A stretch of DNA of 5,069 nucleotides from Thermococci archaeon (GTDB taxonomy: Archaea > Methanobacteriota_B > Thermococci > Thermococcales > Thermococcaceae), in NCBI GenBank assembly GCA_003663535.1, contig QMUE01000125.1, positions 1 to 5,069 on the forward strand, written 5' to 3'. Numbering within the stretch: position 1 is the stretch's first letter; each line of letters opens with the position of its first letter. Positions 1-5,069 of this stretch are shown piece after piece. Under the pieces are notes generated by a model. It did no database searches. It had not been told where the DNA came from and saw only the letters and a program-made list of their open reading frames with translations. A program made the translations under genes and the position numbers.

Positions 1-744
1 TCCAGCATATATTCTTATCTTAACCTTCCCGTTTAATAGAGATGTCCTAACTTTTTTCGTTAATATTTCATCCACTTGGAAAATCCCAGCAAGATGCTTC
101 ATCCATACTTCCACAAGGATCGGGACCTCATGATCTCCCTCTTTTATTTCCACTTTATCTATAGCCAAGGCCGAAACTGCATGAATATCAACTTTGTCTT
201 TCTTGTATGCCAGTCTACTCCTCCCCTCTTCCATATCACAGCCATCCGCTATCGTCACGCAGCTTCCTTCAATGGTAGTGCAAGGAATTGCTTCATCGTG
301 GGTGTAGATGGCATTTAGAGTTAAGGCCTTTAAAAGAAGCCAGTCTTCTTTCTCGAATTCTTTTACAAGCTCATCTATTATAGGCTCAGCAAGAAGAACA
401 CTAAATTGATAGTGGTTATCCCTGTGAATCATGTTTCCAATATCGTGAAACAGAGCTCCAAAAGAAACTATAAACTTGCTCCACTCGAAGGATTTGTCAA
501 GTTTCTCTGCTGTTGTCTCAATTCCGAACTTTTTAAGGATTTTCAAGACTTCAAGGGCCCGTCTTGTTGTCAGGAGAACATGTATGGCACCGTGGTCATT
601 AAACTGATAAATGTTAAGCACTATATAATTTGTTGTATCAAAGTAGTGCTTGTACTTTTTGTAAGCTCTTTCGTAGAGAGAGTAAAGGTCGTCATTTTCC
701 AAAAGCTCTTTTATCCCTCCTAAAAGCTCCTCCTCAATATACAT
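1..744 (-). CDS. HD-domain metal-dependent phosphohydrolase (COG3294-like), C-terminus cut by window edge
   Basis: My translation of the minus strand gives 248 uninterrupted codons from ATG at 744 to the window edge; no stop is reached, so the C-terminus is missing. The start is fixed by GAGGTGG (755-749) four bases upstream. HD-superfamily metal-site residues are visible: H51 and H55 in NDHGAIH, the H100-D101 doublet in the motif HDIGN followed by IHRDNH (106-111), HDE at 149-151, and D167 and D170 in ADGCDMEEGRSR (166-177). A conserved-looking stretch DIHAVSALAI (186-195) and a later GIFQVDEIL (220-228) also match the archaeal/bacterial COG3294 pattern as I remember it. HD proteins of this kind bind divalent metal and hydrolyse phosphoester bonds, but the substrate of this subfamily is not known to me. 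No signal peptide or membrane segment is visible, so it is probably cytoplasmic. The gene lies downstream of tRNA-Gln on the same strand, 83 bp away, with its own TATA-like box. Confidence 0.85.
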   Translation of the reverse strand, partial: MYIEEELLGGIKELLENDDLYSLYERAYKKYKHYFDTTNYIVLNIYQFNDHGAIHVLLTTRRALEVLKILKKFGIETTAEKLDKSFEWSKFIVSFGALFHDIGNMIHRDNHYQFSVLLAEPIIDELVKEFEKEDWLLLKALTLNAIYTHDEAIPCTTIEGSCVTIADGCDMEEGRSRLAYKKDKVDIHAVSALAIDKVEIKEGDHEVPILVEVWMKHLAGIFQVDEILTKKVRTSLLNGKVKIRIYAG

Positions 745-748
745 TTTT

Positions 749-787
749 CCACCTCTTATATAGAAAAGGGTTAATTAGATTTAAAGG
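749..787 (-). promoter_or_regulatory. Putative promoter and ribosome binding site of the HD-domain gene
   Basis: Read on the minus strand, an AAACC element is followed by the TATA-like octamer CTTTAAAT (786-779), and then GAGGTGG (755-749) precedes the ATG at 744. The spacing implies a transcription start near 754-757 and a leader of only about 10 bases, which is normal for Thermococcales. A T-rich stretch just upstream (about 806-791 on the minus strand) could end the tRNA transcript. The promoter call rests on pattern and spacing alone. Confidence 0.45.
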
Positions 788-827
788 TTTTTAAAAGAGA
801 AGAAACTTGGTCTGGAGCCTGTTTTGG

Positions 828-903
828 TGGTAGCCCCGCGGGGATTCGAACCCCGGTCGCGGGATCCAGAGTCCCGCATGCTTGGCCACTACACCACGGG
901 GCT
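828..903 (-). tRNA. tRNA-Gln (anticodon CTG), CCA encoded
   Basis: The reverse complement folds into a standard cloverleaf. It has a 7-bp acceptor stem (AGCCCCG with CGGGGCT), a 4-bp D stem GTGT/GCAT containing G-U pairs, an anticodon stem CGGGA/TCCCG with loop CTCTGGA, a 4-base variable region, and a T arm CGGGG-TTCGAAT-CCCCG. The discriminator is A (831), and the anticodon CTG (plus-strand positions 869-867) reads CAG. The A1-U72 pair is the known archaeal tRNA-Gln signature. In archaea this tRNA is charged with Glu and then amidated by GatDE. CCA is encoded at 830-828 and is followed directly by a second CCA (827-825). No intron is present. The tRNA body without CCA is 73 bases (831-903). 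Confidence 0.97.
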
Positions 904-930
904 GTGTTCGATGTTAAGTTAAGTGGAGTA

Positions 931-938
931 TTTATAAA
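931..938 (-). promoter_or_regulatory. TATA box of tRNA-Gln
   Basis: The octamer TTTATAAA lies 28-35 bases upstream of the mature 5' end of the tRNA (903), at the usual distance for archaeal TBP binding with a start a few bases before the tRNA. The octamer is its own reverse complement, so orientation comes only from its position. It is too far from the fdhA start (about 130 bp) to be the likely promoter of that gene. Confidence 0.7.
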
Positions 939-1022
939 TCTTATCTACTATGATTTCCTCCTTCAGTGAAAGATCATTAAGTTGGATGTTATTCTTCATC
1001 ATTTTCTTGTTAATTTTTAGTA

Positions 1023-1063
1023 GAAAGATTTTTATTTTTGCCATTTATGTGTTAACTAGGTGG
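1023..1063 (+). promoter_or_regulatory. fdhA promoter and ribosome binding site
   Basis: A purine-rich GAAAG (1023-1027, possible BRE) precedes the TATA-like TTTTTATT (1029-1036). The ribosome binding site AGGTGG (1058-1063) sits four bases before the GTG start at 1068. The expected transcription start is about 1056-1061, giving a very short leader. A second, weaker TATA-like candidate is TTTTTAG near 1014-1020. A copy of the purine-type palindrome (1037-1055) lies between the TATA-like box and the ribosome binding site, where a bound protein would be expected to block initiation. Confidence 0.5.
1037..1055 (+). promoter_or_regulatory. Candidate purine-type operator in the fdhA promoter
   Basis: TTTGCCATTTATGTGTTAA matches the purC-side palindrome TTTGACATTTAAATGTTAA at 16 of 19 positions and the purF-side copy at 14 of 19. 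Both outer arms (TTTG and TGTTAA) are kept exactly. Its own dyad symmetry is weaker than that of the purC copy. It lies between the TATA-like box and the ribosome binding site of fdhA. The match is seen directly; that it is a functional operator is inference, and the AT-rich background makes chance similarity possible. Confidence 0.45.
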
Positions 1064-1067
1064 TAGT

Positions 1068-3080
1068 GTGAAAACTGTTGTGTGTCCATATTGCGGGTTT
1101 GGGTGCAAACTTCTTGTTGATCCCCAAACACTAATTATTAAACCTTACAGAGGTGAACCAAACAGAGGAAAACTCTGTCCAAAAGGCCTCTATGCAATGG
1201 AGTTTGCCTTATCAAAAAATAGGGTCAAGAAACCATTAAAACGCAATAGAAGTGCTTTAAAACCCATACCTTGGGGCCAAGCTATTGAAGAAATATCTCA
1301 CAAACTTCTTGAAATAAGGGAGTTTTATGGCCCTGATGCAGTTGCTTTTATATCCTCCTCAAAGATTAGCAACGAAGAGAATTATCTCCCTCAAAAAATA
1401 GCGAGACTTTTTGGGACAAATAATATTGATAACTGTGCAAGGATTTGTCATGAAGCAAGTGTCCATGCGCTCAAAACTACAATAGGAACAGGAACTCAAA
1501 CAAACCCCTACGAAGATATAGAGAACTTTGGAGCCATACTCATCTGGGGTTATAATCCTGCTGAAACTCACCCTGTGGTTGTAGATTACATAAAGAAGGC
1601 CAAAAAGAGAGGGGCCAAAATAATAGTCGTTGATGTTAGGGAAACTATCACAATGAATCTTGCCGATTACAAGTTTGTTATAAAGCCGGGCACTGACATA
1701 GTGCTTGCCAATGCCATGATGAACGTTATAATTAGGGAAGAACTTTACAATGAGGAATTCATCAAAAACAGAACCACCGGATTTTCAGAGGTTCGAATGG
1801 CCGTTATGAAGTATACCCCCGAATATGCAGAGAAGGTTACTGGGGTTCCGGCCACACTAATTCAAAAGACTGCAAGAGAGTTTGCCTTAGCGGGAAGTGG
1901 AGCCATTATGTGGGGTATGGGTGTGACTCAACACGTTTCTGGAGTTGAGAATGTTCTTGCTATAATAGATATTGCACTTCTTCTTGGTTATATTGGCAAC
2001 AGAGGCGGTCTCTATCCAATGCGCGGTCAAAACAACGTTCAAGGAGCCGCATATATGGGCGCTCTGAGCGAGTTTTTACCTGGATATATCCCTTTGGAAG
2101 ATGAAAAGTTCAGGGAAAGAGTTGCTTCTCTATGGGGAGTTGAAAACATTCCAATCGAGAGGGGATTATATTTAACCGAAGTTTGGGATGCAATAGAAAG
2201 AGACGACATAAAGGCACTTTACATTGTAGGAGAAAATCCAGCTGTTAGTGAAGCCAATTTTGGCCGCGTTAGAGAGGCCCTTAGAAAGCTAGACCTACTA
2301 ATAGTTCAAGATCTGTTTATAACAAAAACAGCCCAATATGCTCACTATATCCTACCCGCTTCAGCTTTTTGTGAAAAGAAAGGATCTTACATGAACAGCG
2401 AACGTAGAATTCAGTGGAGCGAGAAAGTCCTTGAACCCTTAAATGACTCTAAACCAGACTGGAAAATATTAATCATGTTAGGGAAAGGCCTTGGTTTGCC
2501 GGGATTTGAGTATTCAAGTGTAGAAGAAATAACGAAAGAATACTTCTCTCTTTTTCCCGAACTAGAAGAAAGAGACATAGATGCCCTAAAAAGCGATGAT
2601 GGAGTCTTTCTACCAAAAAAGAGACTACACACGTGGGAGTTTGCTACTCCAAATGGAAAAGCACGATTTATAGCTGTGGAACAAATCCCTCCATGGGAAA
2701 ATACAAACGAAGAGTATCCTTTCATCCTGACAACAGTGAGGCTCATAAATCACTATAATACGGGAGAAATGACATCGAGGAGCCCTTCATTATCTAAACT
2801 TATGAGAGAACCTAAAATAATGATAAATGAAGAAGATGCAAAGAAACTCAATATAGTGGACAATGACTTTGTAGAGATTGAGACCAAAAGAGGAAAGATA
2901 CGAATGAAGGTAAAAACCGGAAAAGTACCCAAAGGACTACTAGTGGTTCCATTTCATTCTAAAGTCAATAAAATCACCAACAATGCCCTTAACAAGGCTG
3001 GAACACCAGAATTTAAATTTTCAGCAGCAAGGATAAAAAAGTTCAAAAATCAAAGGCCCATTCTGGGTAATAACCAGTAA
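1068..3080 (+). CDS. fdhA: Formate dehydrogenase, molybdopterin catalytic (alpha) subunit
   Basis: The 670-residue product has the domain order of E. coli FdhH-type enzymes, which interconvert formate and CO2 at a bis-MGD Mo/W centre. An N-terminal [4Fe-4S] site uses C6, C9, C13 and C37, with conserved K39. The Mo-ligand position, Sec in FdhH, is Cys here (C127, codon TGT) in CARICHEAS. It is followed by catalytic His H128, and R319 in MRGQNNVQG is the substrate Arg. The motif WGMGVTQ (282-288) and a C-terminal MopB domain (about 548-656), with GEMTSRSPS and VVPFH, also fit Fdh. The GTG start is supported by AGGTGG upstream, and the Cys cluster begins six residues in. No Tat signal is seen, so the enzyme should be cytoplasmic, and there is no NuoG-like ferredoxin extension. 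No beta subunit, hydrogenase or antiporter gene adjoins it, so the electron partner is unknown. Another MopB oxidoreductase is possible but less likely. Its 3' end overlaps purF by 38 bp. Confidence 0.88.
   Translation: MKTVVCPYCGFGCKLLVDPQTLIIKPYRGEPNRGKLCPKGLYAMEFALSKNRVKKPLKRNRSALKPIPWGQAIEEISHKLLEIREFYGPDAVAFISSSKISNEENYLPQKIARLFGTNNIDNCARICHEASVHALKTTIGTGTQTNPYEDIENFGAILIWGYNPAETHPVVVDYIKKAKKRGAKIIVVDVRETITMNLADYKFVIKPGTDIVLANAMMNVIIREELYNEEFIKNRTTGFSEVRMAVMKYTPEYAEKVTGVPATLIQKTAREFALAGSGAIMWGMGVTQHVSGVENVLAIIDIALLLGYIGNRGGLYPMRGQNNVQGAAYMGALSEFLPGYIPLEDEKFRERVASLWGVENIPIERGLYLTEVWDAIERDDIKALYIVGENPAVSEANFGRVREALRKLDLLIVQDLFITKTAQYAHYILPASAFCEKKGSYMNSERRIQWSEKVLEPLNDSKPDWKILIMLGKGLGLPGFEYSSVEEITKEYFSLFPELEERDIDALKSDDGVFLPKKRLHTWEFATPNGKARFIAVEQIPPWENTNEEYPFILTTVRLINHYNTGEMTSRSPSLSKLMREPKIMINEEDAKKLNIVDNDFVEIETKRGKIRMKVKTGKVPKGLLVVPFHSKVNKITNNALNKAGTPEFKFSAARIKKFKNQRPILGNNQ
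3035..3040 (-). terminator. Possible oligo-T terminator of purF
   Basis: On the minus strand a run of six T (3040-3035) starts two bases after the purF stop codon (TGA, 3045-3043). Archaeal RNA polymerase commonly stops at such T-runs without a hairpin. The run lies inside the 3' coding part of fdhA, where it encodes lysines on the plus strand (KKFK), so it may be there only for coding reasons. Confidence 0.35.
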
Positions 3081-4374
3081 GACATGCCAAACAGAGCTCC
3101 TCTTTCCCAACAGCTCTCTTTAGGCCTTCCACACTAAGATAGGCCAAACTATCAGCGTCTATTGCTTTCCTAACTTTTTCAACATTCCCAAAAGCCGCTA
3201 TTAACTCATGCCTCGTCGGAATGTCTATCCCCATATAACAAGGATACCTTATTGGAGGGGAAGCTATCCTTACATGTACCTCTCTTGCACCGGCTCTCCT
3301 CAGCAATCCCACTATTCTCCTCATTGTCGTTCCTCTAACTATAGAATCATCAATAAGAACCACCCGTTTTCCATCAATGACCTCCCTAACGGGAGAAAGT
3401 TTGAGCTTTACTTTTAGTTCCCTATAAAATTGGCCAGGCATTATAAAAGTCCGGCCTATATAACGGTTTTTTATCAGGCCCTCCGCATATGGGATCCCAC
3501 TAACCTGAGAAAAGCCCAATGCTGCCGCTCTCCCAGAATCTGGCACGGGTATAACTACATCCACATCCGCAGGGCTTTCAATAGCAAGTTCCATTCCCAT
3601 TCTGACCCTTGCTTTATAGACACTTACGTCATCAAGAACGCTATCCGGCCTAGCAAAGTAAATATACTCAAAAACACAATGGTGATGTCTTTCTTTAACC
3701 AAGACTTTATTCTCAATGTCATCGGAAATTAAAAAGGCCTCTCCAGGTCTCACATCTCTAATCTCATCTACAAAAAGCCTCAATGCCGAATCTTCAGAAG
3801 CAAAATAATGGCCATCCCCCCTCCCATAACTAAGGGGCCTAAACCCAACCGGATCTCTAGCAACTAAGATTTTCCCATCAAAAAGGAATGCAACTGAATA
3901 AGCACCCCTCACTTCATTAAAAACTTCTCTCATAGCCTCAAACTCATCACCTGTCTCTTTTAAATGGCAGAGAAAAGAGATTCCCAAAAGCTCTGAATCT
4001 ACGGAGTATCTGAATTTTACTCCTCTTTTTTCGTATTCTCTCCTTAAAGGAAGAAAATTAGTGAGCGTTCCATTATGGGCCACCGCTATTTCTTTCCCAC
4101 AGCAGGAGGTTTCAATGGGTTGAGTCTCATTAAGAGCACCAGAAGTAGAGTAGCGTACATGACCTATAACAATGTTCGATCGGAGTTTTGTAAGTTCTTT
4201 GCCTTTAAAAACTTCAGAAACTAAACCTCTGCCTGCTAAAGTCCTTATTTTGTATTTCCACACACTTATCCCTGCACTCTCCTGCCCTCGGTGTTGAAGG
4301 GCCATAAGCGCATAATAGGCCTTTTTAGGAGCATTTTCAGTTTTGGCTGCAAAGATTCCACATTTCTCTCTCAT
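3043..4374 (-). CDS. purF: Amidophosphoribosyltransferase (glutamine PRPP amidotransferase)
   Basis: This cytoplasmic enzyme makes 5-phosphoribosylamine from PRPP and glutamine, the first committed step of purine synthesis. The 443-residue product has an N-terminal Ntn-type glutaminase domain. Its nucleophile is C5, exposed after removal of the short leader MREK, and it shows [10 protein letters not shown] (27-36), GHVRYST (71-77), HNGTLTN (100-106) and D126. The phosphoribosyltransferase domain has the flexible loop KNRYIGRTF (302-310) and PRPP loop [13 protein letters not shown] (338-350). Cysteines C233, C379, C428 and C431 match the four [4Fe-4S] ligands of the B. subtilis enzyme, so this is the Fe-S type. 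The start cannot be later, because C5 would be lost, and it is preceded by GTGAGGG (4387-4381). The gene diverges from purC across a 162-bp control region and converges on fdhA, with its last 38 bp overlapping. Length is normal for the family and no key residue is missing. Confidence 0.97.
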   Translation of the reverse strand: MREKCGIFAAKTENAPKKAYYALMALQHRGQESAGISVWKYKIRTLAGRGLVSEVFKGKELTKLRSNIVIGHVRYSTSGALNETQPIETSCCGKEIAVAHNGTLTNFLPLRREYEKRGVKFRYSVDSELLGISFLCHLKETGDEFEAMREVFNEVRGAYSVAFLFDGKILVARDPVGFRPLSYGRGDGHYFASEDSALRLFVDEIRDVRPGEAFLISDDIENKVLVKERHHHCVFEYIYFARPDSVLDDVSVYKARVRMGMELAIESPADVDVVIPVPDSGRAAALGFSQVSGIPYAEGLIKNRYIGRTFIMPGQFYRELKVKLKLSPVREVIDGKRVVLIDDSIVRGTTMRRIVGLLRRAGAREVHVRIASPPIRYPCYMGIDIPTRHELIAAFGNVEKVRKAIDADSLAYLSVEGLKRAVGKEELCLACLTGYYPEWAFDF

Positions 4375-4390
4375 GGATTTCCCTCACAGA

Positions 4391-4412
4391 TTGTTTGACT
4401 TATAAATGTTAA
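4391..4412. promoter_or_regulatory. Purine-type palindromic box, purF-proximal copy
   Basis: The core TTTGACTTATAAATGTTAA (4394-4412), together with the preceding TTG, matches the purC-proximal copy at 20 of 22 positions. The dyad is imperfect. It ends 17 bp from the purF start codon and contains TTTATAAG on the minus strand (4407-4400). If that were the purF TATA box, transcription would start almost at the ATG and exclude the GTGAGGG site. It is therefore more likely an operator downstream of, or overlapping, the purF start site. The repeat is seen; the regulator is unknown. Confidence 0.65.
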
Positions 4413-4449
4413 TCAACCATCAGCACTGGAATTATTTCAACATTGCCAG

Positions 4450-4461
4450 CTTAAAAAGTTT
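4450..4461 (-). promoter_or_regulatory. Candidate purF promoter (BRE/TATA)
   Basis: On the minus strand AAAC (4461-4458) is followed by TTTTTAAG (4457-4450), a reasonable archaeal BRE/TATA pair. It would place the start near 4425 and leave a leader of about 50 bases carrying the palindrome and the GTGAGGG ribosome binding site. An alternative TATA inside the purF-proximal palindrome (4407-4400) would give an almost leaderless mRNA. The sequence alone does not decide between them. Confidence 0.4.
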
Positions 4462-4467
4462 ATCCCA

Positions 4468-4490
4468 TTGTTTGACATTTAAATGTTAAA
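4468..4490. promoter_or_regulatory. Purine-type palindromic box, purC-proximal copy
   Basis: TTTGACATTTAAATGTTAAA (4471-4490) is a 20-bp palindrome with a single mismatched pair, centred between 4480 and 4481. Including the preceding TTG, it matches the purF-proximal copy at 20 of 22 positions. It lies just upstream of the purC BRE/TATA (about 20 bp centre to centre) and about 27 bp from the candidate purF TATA box, so one bound dimer could affect both divergent promoters. Two purine genes sharing a duplicated palindrome is a strong sign of a purine operator. The protein that binds is not identifiable here. Confidence 0.7.
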
Positions 4491-4492
4491 AT

Positions 4493-4532
4493 AAAGCTTA
4501 AATATGGCAATATTTTACACAAACATGGTGAT
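4493..4532 (+). promoter_or_regulatory. purC promoter and ribosome binding site
   Basis: AAAG (4493-4496) followed by CTTAAATA (4497-4504) forms a BRE/TATA-like pair that predicts a start near 4525-4529. The ribosome binding site GGTGAT (4527-4532) is four bases upstream of ATG 4537, which selects that start over the in-frame ATG at 4525, which lies at or before the predicted transcription start. Confidence 0.55.
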
Positions 4533-4536
4533 ACTT

Positions 4537-5069
4537 ATGGAGATTTATGAAGGCAAAGCAAAGAAGATGATTCCCTTAGACGATGGGAAAGTGATAATGG
4601 AGTTCAAAGATGATGCAACGGCCTTTAATGGAGAAAAAAAAGCACAATTTAAGGGCAAAGGCTGGCTTAACGCTAAAATAAGTGCTATCCTTTTCAAGAT
4701 CTTAGAAGAGAAGGGCATTAAAACTCACTTCATAGGCATCGCAGGAGACAATAAACTCATCGTAGAGAAACTTCAGATGTACCCTGTTGAGGTTGTTGTT
4801 AGAAACGTGGTTGCAGGAAGTTTGAAAAAGAGGTTGCCCCTAGAAGAAGGAACAGAGCTCCCAGAACCAATAGTAGAATTATATTACAAGAACGATGCTC
4901 TCGGAGACCCCATGATAAACCACCACCATGCAAAGGTCTTAGGAGTAAGTGAAAGTGAACTCAGAGAAATAGAAGGTATTGCTTTGAAAGTTAACGAAAT
5001 CTTGAGGGAATACTTTACTCAAAAGGGAATAATTCTAGTTGATTTTAAGCTTGAATTCGGCAAAAACGA
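4537..5069 (+). CDS. purC: SAICAR synthetase (phosphoribosylaminoimidazole-succinocarboxamide synthase), C-terminus cut by window edge
   Basis: PurC joins aspartate to CAIR with ATP to give SAICAR, a mid-pathway step of purine synthesis in the cytoplasm. There are 177 complete codons before the window ends, against roughly 215-240 residues for the family, so some 40-60 residues are probably missing. The diagnostic start MEIYEGKAKKM (1-11) is the nucleotide-binding strand-turn of the SAICAR synthetase fold. It is followed by FKDDATAFNG (35-44), the substrate-loop motif VVRNVVAGS (87-95), INHHHAKVLG (139-148 approx.) and DFKLEFG (169-175), all typical of PurC. The start is set by GGTGAT four bases upstream and by family alignment. 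An in-frame ATG twelve bases earlier would add only MVIL. The gene is divergent from purF, and both flank the duplicated palindrome, so co-regulation is likely. Confidence 0.97.
   Translation, partial: MEIYEGKAKKMIPLDDGKVIMEFKDDATAFNGEKKAQFKGKGWLNAKISAILFKILEEKGIKTHFIGIAGDNKLIVEKLQMYPVEVVVRNVVAGSLKKRLPLEEGTELPEPIVELYYKNDALGDPMINHHHAKVLGVSESELREIEGIALKVNEILREYFTQKGIILVDFKLEFGKN

Noticed and set aside
604..618. TAAATGTTAA resembling the right half of the purine palindrome
   Set aside because: It is only a half-site within the HD-domain coding sequence, where it encodes LNIY on the minus strand. The left arm TTTGAC is absent and no promoter is nearby.
76..723. Two plus-strand open frames (76-318 and 406-723) opposite the HD-domain gene
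   Set aside because: They are antisense to a clear HD-domain protein on the minus strand, have no supporting ribosome binding site that I can see, and give Cys/Phe-rich translations without a recognisable family.
910..918. GATGTTAAG near the tRNA-Gln 5' end, resembling a purine half-site
   Set aside because: It has only seven matching bases and no left arm; this is expected by chance in AT-rich DNA.
1434..1460. Possible selenocysteine (TGA) at the Mo-ligand position of FdhA
   Set aside because: The codon for residue 127 is TGT (Cys). There is no in-frame TGA, so no recoding is needed.
1359..2746. Minus-strand open frames (1359-1571 and 2411-2746) inside fdhA
   Set aside because: They lie antisense to a continuous, motif-complete FdhA coding region and have no recognisable domain.
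3208..3732. Plus-strand open frames (3208-3417 and 3430-3732) inside purF
   Set aside because: They lie antisense to a full-length purF with all catalytic motifs, and their translations look like reverse-strand shadows.
4525..4536. Upstream in-frame ATG as an alternative purC start
   Set aside because: It lies at or before the predicted transcription start, has no ribosome binding site, and would add MVIL before the conserved MEIYEGKAKK start. GGTGAT spaced four bases from 4537 supports the later ATG.
1..5069. CRISPR arrays, insertion sequences, rRNA, prophage or defence genes
   Set aside because: No regularly spaced repeats, terminal inverted repeats, transposase, rRNA or phage-like sequence was seen. 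Coding density and composition are uniform and look like core chromosome.

Overview
The window looks like a chromosomal segment from a hyperthermophilic euryarchaeon of the order Thermococcales (Thermococcus/Pyrococcus type). Supporting signs are GGTG-type ribosome binding sites close to the start codons, AT-rich BRE/TATA-like boxes in place of bacterial -35/-10 promoters, an archaeal tRNA-Gln with an A1-U72 end pair, a Lys/Glu/Ile-rich proteome rich in AGA/AGG and ATA codons, and the protein families themselves. The order-level assignment is inference from these signs; the species cannot be named.

Layout: (1) 1-744, minus strand, a 3'-truncated gene for an HD-domain metal-dependent phosphohydrolase of the COG3294 type. 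(2) 828-903, minus strand, tRNA-Gln(CTG) with an encoded CCA and a clear TATA box. (3) 1068-3080, plus strand, a 670-residue molybdopterin/[4Fe-4S] formate dehydrogenase catalytic subunit (FdhA) with Cys at the Mo-ligand position. It has no electron-transfer subunit or hydrogenase gene beside it. (4) 3043-4374, minus strand, purF (amidophosphoribosyltransferase, first committed step of purine synthesis), converging on fdhA with a 38-bp overlap of the coding ends. (5) 4375-4536, the divergent purF/purC control region. (6) 4537-5069, plus strand, purC (SAICAR synthetase), cut by the window end.

The most interesting signal is regulatory. The purF-purC intergenic region holds two copies of a near-palindrome (consensus close to TTTGACATTTAAATGTTAA), identical at 20 of 22 positions and 77 bp apart. 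A related copy, matching the purC copy at 16 of 19 positions, lies in the fdhA promoter, between its TATA-like box and its ribosome binding site. Archaeal purine synthesis uses free formate (PurT, and PurP in place of the folate-dependent PurH step). The shared box and the gene order therefore suggest that this stand-alone FdhA may belong to the purine regulon and supply formate for biosynthesis rather than acting in energy metabolism. This is a testable inference, not something the sequence proves.
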